Positions 47,894 to 55,936 of a stretch of DNA of 64,000 bases are shown piece by piece. Source of the stretch: Arboricoccus pini (lineage in GTDB: Bacteria; Pseudomonadota; Alphaproteobacteria; Geminicoccales; Geminicoccaceae); the NCBI RefSeq assembly GCF_900187945.1, contig NZ_FYEH01000001.1, forward strand, positions 186,001 to 250,000, given 5' to 3'. The notes below the pieces were generated by a model. The model did no database searches and was not told the origin of the DNA. It saw nothing but the letters and a program-made list of their open reading frames with translations. Position numbers and translations under genes: made by a program. The stretch's first letter is position 1. Each line of letters begins with the position of its first letter.

Positions 47894-48664
47894 ATGGACT
47901 GGACCGATCGTCTCGCCCCCAAGCCGCCACGGCGCCGCTACCCCTTCTGGGCCAGGCGCGACCGCAGGCGCACGGCCCAGGCCATGGCGGCCGGACGTAC
48001 CGCCCAGGAGATGGCGCTCGTCAATCGCGTTCCCGTCATGGAAGTCGAGAAGCTGCTCCGGGACGAGGAGTTCCAGGAACTGCTTCGGCATTACAGCGCG
48101 GTGGCATCGCTCCCTTATGAGGAGCGCATCGCCCGGCTGGCACCCCTGGCGCTCTCCATCCTGGAGATGGGTCTGGAGACGGGCGACATGCGGGTCGCCA
48201 TGTTCGTCCTCCATGAGCAGAACCGGGGCCGCGATCCGGCCCGGAGCATGGCCCAGCGCTTCGTCGCCCGGGCCGAGGCCGCCGCACGGGAGGTGCACCC
48301 CAGGCCCGAGCGTCGCCCACCCGTACCGCCGGCCGAACCGCGCCAGCCGCCGGGCGACTGGAGCCATTGCGCGGCGATACCCGAGCACCAGGAGGAGGCG
48401 GAAGCGCTGGCCCTGGCCGATCTGCGCCGGGTGGCGCGGGACAACCGGGCTGAGCTGAACCGGCTGGCGGACAAGCTGGCGTCGGAAGCGGAGCGGATGG
48501 GTACGGGCCTTGGTCCGAACGCCTTGCCCTCGCTTCGCCTTGAGGCGGTGGCGCGTGGTGTGGCGCGGTACTGGCACGAGCGGCCGGCCGAGAGCATGCA
48601 GGCGGCGATACGCTTGCAGGGTGCGAGGAAGATCGGCCGCTACGGGACCGGCCCGCCCTCGTGA
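47894..48664 (+). CDS. Hypothetical protein with HTH-like N-terminal half, flanked by inverted repeats
   Basis: 256 residues from the ATG at 47894 (GTG 47885 is in frame). A very basic N-terminus (PKPPRRRYPFWARRDRRRTAQ) leads into a helical segment TAQEMALVNRVPVMEVEKLLRDEEFQELL that looks like a helix-turn-helix. Next comes ERIARLAPLALSILEMGLETGDMRVAMFVLHEQNRGRDPA, then an Ala/Arg/Pro-rich linker and a C-terminal helical region with Cys-His in WSHCAAIPEH. It resembles hypothetical proteins seen in other Rhodospirillales but belongs to no named family I recognise. No DDE or tyrosine recombinase motif is visible. Confidence 0.68.
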   Translation: MDWTDRLAPKPPRRRYPFWARRDRRRTAQAMAAGRTAQEMALVNRVPVMEVEKLLRDEEFQELLRHYSAVASLPYEERIARLAPLALSILEMGLETGDMRVAMFVLHEQNRGRDPARSMAQRFVARAEAAAREVHPRPERRPPVPPAEPRQPPGDWSHCAAIPEHQEEAEALALADLRRVARDNRAELNRLADKLASEAERMGTGLGPNALPSLRLEAVARGVARYWHERPAESMQAAIRLQGARKIGRYGTGPPS

Positions 48665-48698
48665 TCCTGGCCGGCTGAGACTCGATCCTCACCCGCGA

Positions 48699-48797
48699 CC
48701 GACAACCCCACCCCAACCCGGGTCCAGGGGGCGGTGCCCCCTGGCCGCCGGAGGCATCCCTACTTTCTCGCAGCGAGACGGCGATCATCAGATCGCC
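48699..48797 (-). repeat. Right copy of the ~100-bp inverted repeat element
   Basis: Read on the minus strand it starts GCGATCTGATGATCGCCGTC, as in the left copy. It contains the hairpin CCAGGGGGC (48724-48732) / GCCCCCTGG (48736-48744), where A/T pairs of the left copy are replaced by G/C pairs on both arms. The two copies face each other across the hypothetical gene. Confidence 0.75.
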
Positions 48798-48819
48798 GAG
48801 GGCAGCGGGAGGCTGCTTC

Positions 48820-49323
48820 CTACTGCAAGAATCCCCATCTCGGCACGGCAGGTTCGGCTTGGGCCCAGTGCCATTGGCCGTTGGCCTGGCAGGCTGTGGT
48901 GAGGAAGAAGGATTTGGTTTTTTTATCAACGACGGTGAAGGCGACTTCCTTGCAGGGTGCGATGGGGTTGTTGATGAGTCGGGTAACCTGCATGCGGCCT
49001 TCGGCGTTGCCGATAGGAATTGAGTGCTCGACTTTCCATGCGCGGGTTTCGCCGACCTGCATGAGGCCGACTTCATGGATGATGGCTTCCTGTTCCGTGC
49101 CCTGGCGGGTTCGCATGATGTAGTTGAGTGAGGCGTCGGTGGCAGCTCGGGTACCGACGGCGACGCCGTAGCCTACATAGGGGTTGGCCGTGAGGGCGCC
49201 TGCGGTGCCGCCGGCGGCTAGGCCGACCAGGTCGGGGGCGGCAGCGCAGCCTGAGACGATCGTGGCGAGGAGGAGGAGGGCTGCGGTCTGCCATCTGGTG
49301 CGAAGGACGGCCAGGGCCCTCAT
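48820..49323 (-). CDS. Putative lipoprotein (paralogue B of a tandem pair)
   Basis: 167 residues from the ATG at 49323, which overlaps the stop of the upstream paralogue (ATGA). Signal with lipobox ATIVSGC. A Gly/Ala-rich stretch (VGLAAGGTAGALTANPYVGYGVAVG) looks like a glycine-zipper segment. The C-terminal half has WKVEHSIPI, CKEVAFTVVDKKTKSFFLTTAC and ends WHWAQAEPAVPRWGFLQ, sharing pattern and end with the neighbour. The two Cys may form a disulfide. Function unknown; probably an envelope lipoprotein. Confidence 0.78.
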   Translation of the reverse strand: MRALAVLRTRWQTAALLLLATIVSGCAAAPDLVGLAAGGTAGALTANPYVGYGVAVGTRAATDASLNYIMRTRQGTEQEAIIHEVGLMQVGETRAWKVEHSIPIGNAEGRMQVTRLINNPIAPCKEVAFTVVDKKTKSFFLTTACQANGQWHWAQAEPAVPRWGFLQ

Positions 49324-49835
49324 TGCAGGGAGCCCCAACGGGCGGTCGAGGGCTCGGCTGCTGCCCATTGCCAGCCATCGGCTTCCTGGCAGATCGTCGT
49401 TGTATAGACGCCGTTGCTTGGTTTCTTGTCCATTTTGTCGACGGAGAAGACGAGTTCCTTGCAGTTCAGGCCCGGTCCCTGGATGACTCGGCTGACGGCG
49501 ACGCGTCCTTCCTTGTCTTCCTCGATCGGCACGCTATGGCTGATCGACCAGGGGGCAACTTGGCCGGCTGCCAAGGGCCCGCCCGCCTTGGCGATGGCTG
49601 CCTGTTCGTTCGCGTGTAGGCTACGCTCGCCATATTGCAGGCCCGCATTGGCGATCGAGCGAACGCCCAGGCCGATGCCGGTCGCCAGCATGGCATTGTC
49701 GGTCAAGGCCGTCGCGGCGGCGGCGCCGCCGACGCCGGCGACGTCGGCTGTCGTTTCGGTCAAAACGGATCCGCAGGCGCTGAGCAAGAGTGCCTGCGGC
49801 AGCAAAATGAGTAAGGCCAGCTTGCGCCAAGCCAT
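49320..49835 (-). CDS. Putative lipoprotein (paralogue A of a tandem pair)
   Basis: 171 residues from the ATG at 49835, fixed by GGAGGAG six bases upstream. Lipoprotein signal with lipobox ALLLSAC. Gly/Ala zipper-like segment (GVGGAAAATALTDNAMLATGIGLGV), then WSISHSVPIEEDKEGRVAVSRVI, CKELVFSVDKMDKKPSNGVYTTTIC and the end WQWAAAEPSTARWGSLQ. Side by side with the downstream gene, it shares the SIPI/SVPI, CKE-F-V, TT-C and W-WA-AEP-RWG-LQ patterns, which shows tandem duplication and divergence. Function unknown. Confidence 0.82.
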   Translation of the reverse strand: MAWRKLALLILLPQALLLSACGSVLTETTADVAGVGGAAAATALTDNAMLATGIGLGVRSIANAGLQYGERSLHANEQAAIAKAGGPLAAGQVAPWSISHSVPIEEDKEGRVAVSRVIQGPGLNCKELVFSVDKMDKKPSNGVYTTTICQEADGWQWAAAEPSTARWGSLQ

Positions 49836-49868
49836 CACCAACTCCTCCAACATCGTCTTATTGAAACT

Positions 49869-49898
49869 TTATTGGTCGCAACCGAGAGGATCAGTCAA
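49869..49898 (-). promoter_or_regulatory. Candidate promoter of the lipoprotein pair
   Basis: On the minus strand TTGACT (49893-49898) is followed after 18 bp by CAATAA (49869-49874), 33 bp before the start codon. The -35 is good and the -10 is weak. Confidence 0.4.
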
Positions 49899-50057
49899 GG
49901 TGACAACTTATTACTTATAGGTTGAAAACCTTCGCCCCGACGGGTTGACTACGATTGAACAAAGCCTGGATCGGGGTAGCTTTTGTCATGATCTTGTCTT
50001 TCGTCGACAGCCGGGCAGCGCTAGCGTTTTGACAATAAGCGTCGAAGCGGGGGAGCG

Positions 50058-50828
50058 ATGAACGCGTGGGCGCAAAGGGGGCCGCTGAGCGGCCTGACCG
50101 TCCTGGTGACCGGTGGTTCGGGCGGGATCGGCCGCTGCATCGTGCTCAGTCTTGCTGAGGCGGGCGCGCGCCCGATTGTCCATTATGGGCGGGATGCTGC
50201 CGGAGCCGAGCTGTTGCTGGCCGAGATCGGCGGCATGGGCTGGACGATCCAGGCCGATCTAAGCGATCCTGCAGGCGCCTCGGCGCTGTTCGCGCAGGCT
50301 CTTGCCCGGGCCGGGCGCATTCATGGCCTGGTCAATAATGCCGGGAGTCGCAAGACCGCGGCGCTTGGGGGATCGCTCGAGGCCTGGCAGTCGGCGTGGG
50401 ATGCGGATCTGCGCCTCAATCTCCTGGCGCCGGCCGATCTCTGTCGTGCGGCGATCCTGCATTTCCAGACGGCCGGAGGCGGCCGGATCGTCAACATCGC
50501 CAGCCGGGCAGCGCAGCGCGGCTATGCCGCCGACTTCATGCCCTACGGGGCAGCCAAGGCCGGCCTGATCAATCTCACCAAGTCGATCGCGCGTGAATTT
50601 GGCGGCCAGGGCATCGAGGCCGTGACGATCGCGCCGGGCTTCGTGCGCACGGCGATGGCGGATGAGTATGTGCGGCTGCATGGCGAGGCGGCGGTGGGCG
50701 ACATTCCGATCGGCGCCATGGTGGAGCCGGCCGAAATCGGCCAGTTGGTGGCCTTCGTCCTGCAGCCGGGCCAGCGCAGCCTGAACGGCGCCACCCTGGA
50801 CGTGAATGGCGGCAGCTACCTGCGATAG
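50058..50828 (+). CDS. Short-chain dehydrogenase/reductase (SDR)
   Basis: 256-residue classical SDR. Cofactor motif TGGSGGIG (about 19-26), NNAG (about 93-96), and the catalytic set with Ser in NIASRAA and Tyr-x3-Lys in YGAAKAGL (about 160-166). The C-terminal GATLDVNGGSYLR is typical of FabG-like/SDR family enzymes. It is probably an NAD(P)H-dependent oxidoreductase of unknown substrate. ATG 50058 has GGGGGAG upstream. It stands alone between the lipoprotein pair and the transglutaminase gene. Confidence 0.9.
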   Translation: MNAWAQRGPLSGLTVLVTGGSGGIGRCIVLSLAEAGARPIVHYGRDAAGAELLLAEIGGMGWTIQADLSDPAGASALFAQALARAGRIHGLVNNAGSRKTAALGGSLEAWQSAWDADLRLNLLAPADLCRAAILHFQTAGGGRIVNIASRAAQRGYAADFMPYGAAKAGLINLTKSIAREFGGQGIEAVTIAPGFVRTAMADEYVRLHGEAAVGDIPIGAMVEPAEIGQLVAFVLQPGQRSLNGATLDVNGGSYLR

Positions 50829-50860
50829 CCGCTACCGCGCATGGCGCTTTTTGAGCGGGG

Positions 50861-51742
50861 TCATGGGCCATTCAGGGGGATGACGTCGACGGCGACGGCG
50901 ATCTTGTGGCGGCCGCCACCGTAGATGATGCCCGAGACCGGCGCGACATCGCTATAGTCGCGCCCATAGGCCAAGGTTACGTGATGGTCGCCGACGACGA
51001 CGTCGTTGGTAGGATCGAGGTCGACCCAGCCCTCGGGACCGACCCAGACCGAGACCCAGGCATGGCTGGCATCGGCGCCGACGAGTCGCTCCTTGCCCGG
51101 CGGCGGGCGGGTCATCAGATAGCCGCTCACGTAGCGGGCGGGTAATCCCAGGGAGTGGAAGCAGGCCAGGGCCACGTGGGTGAAATCCTGGCAGACGCCG
51201 CGGCGCATCGCGAAGGCCTGGGCGGTTGGCGTATGCGTGTGCGTGGCACCCGGGTCGTAGCGGAAATCCTCGAAGATGCGGTGATTGAGCTCCAGCGCCG
51301 CGTCCAGGATCGGCCGCCCGGGCGTGAAGCTCTCCCTTGCATAGGCCAGGCACTCGGGCAGTATGGGGGTTCTTGGCGTCGGATAGGATTGCTCGACGGC
51401 GGCAAGAAGCGCCGGCCGGTCCGGCTGTTCGAGCGAATCCAGCACTGTTTCCCATGAGGGTGTGGCGGCCGCCGCGGGCGGCGGGCGCCTGTTCACCTCG
51501 ACCCGGCTCGAGGCTTCGACCACGAACTCGCCGTGCTGGCGTTCGATGGTCAAAAATAGGGTGTGATTGCCGAAATAATCCTGATCCGGCAGGCGTCGCT
51601 GCGGCTGCGGCGTGATTACGACCTCGCCCTTCAGCCGCTGCTGTCCCGGCATGTCGCGCGGCTCGACGCGCAGCAGATGGTAGGCCACCGAGACGGGGCT
51701 GCCATAGCTGTAGCTGGTCTTGTGGCGGACGTCGAAGATCAT
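50861..51742 (-). CDS. Transglutaminase-family protein with N-terminal beta domain
   Basis: 293 residues. N-terminal bacterial transglutaminase-associated domain (FDVRHKTSYSYGSPVSVAYHLLRVEPR, about 1-85), then the transglutaminase-like core with catalytic Cys in RRGVCQDFTHVALACFHSLGLPARYVSGYL, His in DASHAWVSVWV and Asp in WVDLDPTND. It may act as a protease or amide-bond enzyme rather than a true crosslinker. The start overlaps the end of the ATP-grasp/alpha-E gene (ATGA). This pairing is a recurrent operon that comparative genomics has linked to a predicted peptide-modification or synthesis system. Confidence 0.92.
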   Translation of the reverse strand: MIFDVRHKTSYSYGSPVSVAYHLLRVEPRDMPGQQRLKGEVVITPQPQRRLPDQDYFGNHTLFLTIERQHGEFVVEASSRVEVNRRPPPAAAATPSWETVLDSLEQPDRPALLAAVEQSYPTPRTPILPECLAYARESFTPGRPILDAALELNHRIFEDFRYDPGATHTHTPTAQAFAMRRGVCQDFTHVALACFHSLGLPARYVSGYLMTRPPPGKERLVGADASHAWVSVWVGPEGWVDLDPTNDVVVGDHHVTLAYGRDYSDVAPVSGIIYGGGRHKIAVAVDVIPLNGP

Positions 51743-54327
51743 GCGCCGGCAGCCGGCAGGCTTCGGCCCTGCATGCTCATGGCCAGGATCGATACCGGCA
51801 TCTCGGCGTGGGCGAAATGGCTGTGCATGACGAGATCGGAGAGGGCCGGGAGGTCGACCAGGAGCCCGTCCACCAGTCCGTCCAGCACCGGCCGCCGCCG
51901 GTCCGCGCCCTGACGGGCTAGTTCGCCCACCTCGACCAGGCGAAGTCCCGTCAAGATCTTGAGGATCATGCGGTGCTCAGCCGTCCGATGCGGCCCCTCG
52001 CTCGGCAGGGCCGCCAGATGCGCCTCGATCTGCACTAGCTGGTAGGCGATGCTGCGCGGATTGGTTTCGTCCAGGACCAGGAGGTCGAGGACGGGGATCA
52101 AAAGCGGCGTCATCAGATAGCGCGACCGATAGGTCATGAAGCTGTCGCCCAGCTCAAGGAGCAATCTTAGCGCATGATCGCCTTCTTCCAGGGCCGGCTG
52201 GCCGTGGCGCGTCAGCCGCTTGATCAACAGCGCCATCTCGGCCGCGCGCTCGATCCGCCGCCCGAGCTCCAGGAAGCGCCAGGCGAAGTTGCGGGTCATG
52301 TTCTCGGCCTCGGTGCCGGCAAAGGCATTGAGCGAACGGATGCCGCCATCCAGGAGTTCCAGCGTTGCCCGGCTGAGCACGGGCCGCTTCTCGTCACGCC
52401 AGCCGCGCTCGAGCCAAAGCCCGCTCAATATCCGCCAGGCGTCATGGCTGATCTGGTCACGGACCAGGGTCGCCGTGCGGTGCAGATGGTCGAGGCTGGC
52501 CTTTAGCGCATAGGGCCCGACGAGGAGCGCCTTGCCGGCCTGGCTCGCAATATCGGCCGTGGGATCGACGACCGGGGGGGCTTCGCCATCGACATCCGGC
52601 GGGGCCAATAACCGCTCGGCCAAAGCGGGCTCGGCCTCGTCATGGCGATCCTCGAGGACGCGCGAGAGGAGGCTGCGCAAGACGCGCATCCTTCCCTCTG
52701 CCCGCTCGGCATAGCGCCCCAGCCAGAAGAGATTATCGGCCGTGCGGCTCAGCAGGTCGGCGCCGGTGCGGCGCAGATGGACAGCACCGATGGAGGCCCG
52801 CAGGAGCGACAATTGGTGCATCTCCGGCACCGAGCCGGTGATCCAGAGATCCTTGCTGCCAAAGCCGTTCGGCAAGGCCGGCGCGGCCGGGGCGCCGGCC
52901 ATCCGCACGAGTCCGCCCGGCAGCACGTTCCAGTCGTCGCCGATCCGGGTGAGGTAGCAGCGAATGGCAAAGGGGCGGGGCTGCAAACGGCCGTTCTCGA
53001 AGCTGGGTGCTGTCGCCAAGTCGACCGGCGGGACCGCGACATTGCTCCAGCCATCCATGGCCAGGCTGCGCACCAGGCTCTGATGCTCCTGGCGTGAGAG
53101 CGAGCGCGGATCGATCGTGCCGACCGGCGCGCCCGGATCGTTCCGGCCACGCAGCGGCATCAGGCGCAGATCGGGCCATTCTGCCATTGCCTGCTCCAGC
53201 GCCTCCTCGGTCCCGAGCCAGTGGCAGGGCGCGTCCCCGAGGAGAAGATCCTCGTCCAAAAGCAGGCGTGCCGCCGCCTCGCTCCAGGGAGCAAGTGCCC
53301 GATTCTGCATAAGGGCGGCACCAGGCCCATTGGCGACGATCACGCCTTCCGAGCGGATGGCCTGCATGAGCCCGGCTACGCCGCTCCTGCCCGTCGTGAA
53401 CAAGGGATCGATGCCGGCGCCCCCGACCCGACGAAGCAGAAGGTCGATCCTTTGCAACCCGTCCAGGGTCTTGAGATAGAGGTGACCGTCGCGGACAGTG
53501 AGGTCGGCCGCCTCCGTCAGCGTGTAACCGAGATAGCGGGCCAGATAGGCGTGGCTGAAATAGCAGGGATCCTCGGGCCCGGGGCTGAGCACGGCGATGC
53601 GCCCGTCATCCTTCCTGAGCTGCGCCTGCAGCGCCTCCTGCATGGCCCGATAAAAGCCGGCGAGGCGGCGTGCATGCGTGGCGCGAAAGAGGCCGGGCAT
53701 GCCGTGGCTAAGCGCCACCCGGCTGGCGATGACATAGCCAGCGCCGATATCGGTATCCGTCTGGTCGCCCAGGACGACCCAGTTGCCGGCGCGCGTCCGG
53801 GCGATGTCGCAGGCATAGGTATGAAGGAAGCGATGATTGGCCAGACCGGCTTCCGCGTGGACGAATTCGGCAGCGCCAAGGAAGGGCCGGGCCGGCAGGA
53901 TCCCCTCGGTCAAGAGCCGCTTCGGCCCGTAGAGATCGCCGAGTGCCGCTTCCATCAGCCGGGCGCGCTGCCGCAGCCCGGCCGAGATCCGCGCCCATTC
54001 GCCATCCGTCAGCAGCAAGGGAGCCAGATCGAGTCGCCACGTGTGACGCCGGTCGTCCGGATCGGCGTAGACGTTGAAGGCGATGCCGCTCTCGCGCACA
54101 TGCCTGCTGGTGGAATCCAGCGCCGCCTGTCGCCCGTCGGCCCCGAGCGTGGCGAAGCCGTCCAGGAAGGCGCGCCAGTGCGGGCGGATTTGTCCACGCG
54201 CATCCACCATCTCGTCATAGCCGCCACGCTCGGCGGCGTAACCCTCGAGCACCGCGCCCAGATCAGCGTCCAGGCCCGGTTGCCCGGCGGCAGCGCTTAG
54301 CGCCTCGTTGGCGGGTGAAAACGACAT
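51739..54327 (-). CDS. Circularly permuted ATP-grasp / alpha-E domain fusion protein
   Basis: 862 residues from the ATG at 54327 (the frame runs to 54417). The N-terminal part (about 1-470) is a circularly permuted type 2 ATP-grasp (DUF404/DUF407-like): FNVYADPDDRRHTWRLDLAPLLL, RPFLGAAEFVHAEAGLANHRF, VVLGDQTDTDIGAGYVIASRVALSH and ATP-site sequences through LLGDAPCHW. The C-terminal 320 residues are an alpha-E (DUF403) helical domain (LLSRTADNLFWLGRYAERAEGRMR). The two domains are often separate genes; here they are fused. It is coupled to the transglutaminase. The predicted activity is ATP-dependent amide-bond formation; the product is unknown. Confidence 0.92.
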   Translation of the reverse strand: MSFSPANEALSAAAGQPGLDADLGAVLEGYAAERGGYDEMVDARGQIRPHWRAFLDGFATLGADGRQAALDSTSRHVRESGIAFNVYADPDDRRHTWRLDLAPLLLTDGEWARISAGLRQRARLMEAALGDLYGPKRLLTEGILPARPFLGAAEFVHAEAGLANHRFLHTYACDIARTRAGNWVVLGDQTDTDIGAGYVIASRVALSHGMPGLFRATHARRLAGFYRAMQEALQAQLRKDDGRIAVLSPGPEDPCYFSHAYLARYLGYTLTEAADLTVRDGHLYLKTLDGLQRIDLLLRRVGGAGIDPLFTTGRSGVAGLMQAIRSEGVIVANGPGAALMQNRALAPWSEAAARLLLDEDLLLGDAPCHWLGTEEALEQAMAEWPDLRLMPLRGRNDPGAPVGTIDPRSLSRQEHQSLVRSLAMDGWSNVAVPPVDLATAPSFENGRLQPRPFAIRCYLTRIGDDWNVLPGGLVRMAGAPAAPALPNGFGSKDLWITGSVPEMHQLSLLRASIGAVHLRRTGADLLSRTADNLFWLGRYAERAEGRMRVLRSLLSRVLEDRHDEAEPALAERLLAPPDVDGEAPPVVDPTADIASQAGKALLVGPYALKASLDHLHRTATLVRDQISHDAWRILSGLWLERGWRDEKRPVLSRATLELLDGGIRSLNAFAGTEAENMTRNFAWRFLELGRRIERAAEMALLIKRLTRHGQPALEEGDHALRLLLELGDSFMTYRSRYLMTPLLIPVLDLLVLDETNPRSIAYQLVQIEAHLAALPSEGPHRTAEHRMILKILTGLRLVEVGELARQGADRRRPVLDGLVDGLLVDLPALSDLVMHSHFAHAEMPVSILAMSMQGRSLPAAGA

Positions 54328-54443
54328 GGCGGCTGGTGATCGATCATCATTGGAGGAGCGGGTGGCGGAAGGGATGCGCCAAAGCGCTGCTCCTGTCCAT
54401 GTGGGAGCTTGTAGCACCCTAAGGCCTCATGCCCCTAACGATC

Positions 54444-54812
54444 CTATGCCGCGCCTGGCGGCGGCCCGGGCCGCGAGAGGATGAAGCCAGCCACCGCCAG
54501 GAGTACCGCCAACTGGACGAGGAGGATCCAGCCGGGCAGCCGTAAGAGCAGGGTGATGAGAAAGGCCACTCCCATCGCGACCAAGGTCAGGCTCTTGGCC
54601 CTGGTCGAGATGCTGCCATGCATTTGCCAGTCCAAGATGGGCGGTCCCAGGCGCGGATGGGCCAGGAGCCAGACATGCAGGCGCGGGGAGCCGCGCGCGA
54701 ACAGGGCAGCCGCTAGAAGGAGGAAAGGGGTCGTCGGCAAAAGCGGCAGGAAGATACCAAGGATTGCCAAGGTTACCGCCGCCCATCCAGCGCCGAGCCA
54801 GATCCATCGCAT
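54444..54812 (-). CDS. DUF454 (YbaN-like) inner-membrane protein
   Basis: 122 residues with the YbaN/DUF454 signature at the start: RWIWLGAGWAAVTLAILGIFLPLLPTTPFLLLAAALFARGSPRLHVWLL, followed by HPRLGPPILDWQMHGSISTRAK and two further membrane helices (about 70-112). Three or four helices in total. The function of the family is not established. ATG 54812 has AAGGCG upstream. It is divergent from the TPP riboswitch-thi operon. Confidence 0.9.
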   Translation of the reverse strand: MRWIWLGAGWAAVTLAILGIFLPLLPTTPFLLLAAALFARGSPRLHVWLLAHPRLGPPILDWQMHGSISTRAKSLTLVAMGVAFLITLLLRLPGWILLVQLAVLLAVAGFILSRPGPPPGAA

Positions 54813-54904
54813 CGTCGATCAACGCCTTACTCGTTGCCAAGCGCTAATGCCGTCGTGAGGGCGCCCTCTTGTTTGCCGGCGGGCAAGGACCTAACCTTAC
54901 CTGG

Positions 54905-55032
54905 ATCTCAACGGGGTGTTCCTTAAACATAATCGACCGCGCAGGCGGCCGGGTTTTTAAGGAGCTGAGAGGTGCGGCTTGGCACGACCCGTCGAACCTG
55001 ATCCGGCTCATACCGGCGAAGGGATTTGAGAT
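54905..55032 (+). promoter_or_regulatory. TPP (thiamine pyrophosphate) riboswitch
   Basis: Closing stem P1 is ATCTCAA (54905-54911) with TTGAGAT (55026-55032), a perfect 7-bp pairing. Conserved TPP elements are present in order: GGGGTG after P1, CTGAGA (54965-54970), GAACCTGATC (54994-55003) and GCGAAGGGA (55016-55024). The 3' P1 strand reaches ATG 55031. It should reduce thiM-operon expression when TPP is plentiful. Confidence 0.95.
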
Positions 55033-55066
55033 GCGCCAGCCCGGGCACGCCCCGAGGCTCCCACGC

Positions 55067-55936
55067 ATGTCATGTCCCGATCCGGCGGCCGACTATGTGT
55101 GGAATGACGCTTTGTCAGACTTCTCGCCCGTTTCGCTGCCCTCGAATGTCAGCCGCACCTCCCTTGTAGCGGCCACGGCCAAGTCCCTCGACAAATTGAG
55201 GGATGCCCGGCCCCGCGTCCATGCGCTCACCAATTTCGTCGCCATGAACGTCTCGGCCAACGTCATGCTGGCCTCGGGTGCAGTGCCCAGCATGACGTTT
55301 CGCGCCGAATCAATGCCAGATTTCGTCGCGAGCACGGCCTCGCTCCTCGTCAATCTGGGGCAGCTCGAGCCGGAGCGCGAGGCCGCCATCAAGCGGGCCG
55401 TGCCGCTGGCGCTCGAACTTAATCGACCCTGGGTCCTGGATCCGGTCAAGGTCGAGCGAAGCGGCATGCGCCAGGATCTGGCAGCCGGCCTCCTGCGGTT
55501 GCACCCGGCCGTGCTGCGCGCCAATCGCGACGAGGTCCTGGCTCTTCTCGGCACGACCGGTTCGGCCGAGCCGGACCTCGAGGGGGCGACCGACACGGCC
55601 CGGCTCCTGGCCCAGTCGAGCAACATCGTGGTTGCCGCCACCGGTGCCGTCGACATTATCACGGATGGTAAGCGGACGATCCGGCTGGCCAATGGCAGCC
55701 TGCTCATGGACCGCGTCACCGCCATGGGATGCGCCAGCTCCGCGCTTCTCGCCTGCTTCCTCGCCGTCGAGCCCGACCCCCTCCTGGCCGCCGCCCAGGC
55801 GCTCTTCCTCTTCGGCGTCGCCGGCGAGGTTGCGGCCGAGCGGGCGGCTGGCCCCGGCACGTTCGAGCCGCATCTGATCGATGCCATCTTCGCCATGGAT
55901 GCCGCCACCCTGGATGCCCGCGGGAAGCTCTTATGA
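55067..55936 (+). CDS. thiM: Hydroxyethylthiazole kinase ThiM
   Basis: 289 residues from the ATG at 55067, which has GAGG about ten bases upstream; ATG 55031 lies inside the riboswitch P1 strand and is less likely. Phosphorylates 4-methyl-5-(2-hydroxyethyl)thiazole in thiamine salvage. Family sequences: HALTNFVAMNVSANVMLASGAVPSMT, PWVLDPVKVERSGMR, LRANRDEVLAL and MGCASSALLACFLAVE with the nucleotide-site Gly-Cys. It is the first gene of the operon under the TPP riboswitch. Its stop overlaps the thiE start (ATGA). Confidence 0.95.
   Translation: MSCPDPAADYVWNDALSDFSPVSLPSNVSRTSLVAATAKSLDKLRDARPRVHALTNFVAMNVSANVMLASGAVPSMTFRAESMPDFVASTASLLVNLGQLEPEREAAIKRAVPLALELNRPWVLDPVKVERSGMRQDLAAGLLRLHPAVLRANRDEVLALLGTTGSAEPDLEGATDTARLLAQSSNIVVAATGAVDIITDGKRTIRLANGSLLMDRVTAMGCASSALLACFLAVEPDPLLAAAQALFLFGVAGEVAAERAAGPGTFEPHLIDAIFAMDAATLDARGKLL

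Noticed and set aside
49928-50057. TTGACT and TTGACA sequences before the 50058 SDR gene as promoters.
   Set aside because: Neither has a recognisable -10 box at the right distance; the second is also too close to the start codon.
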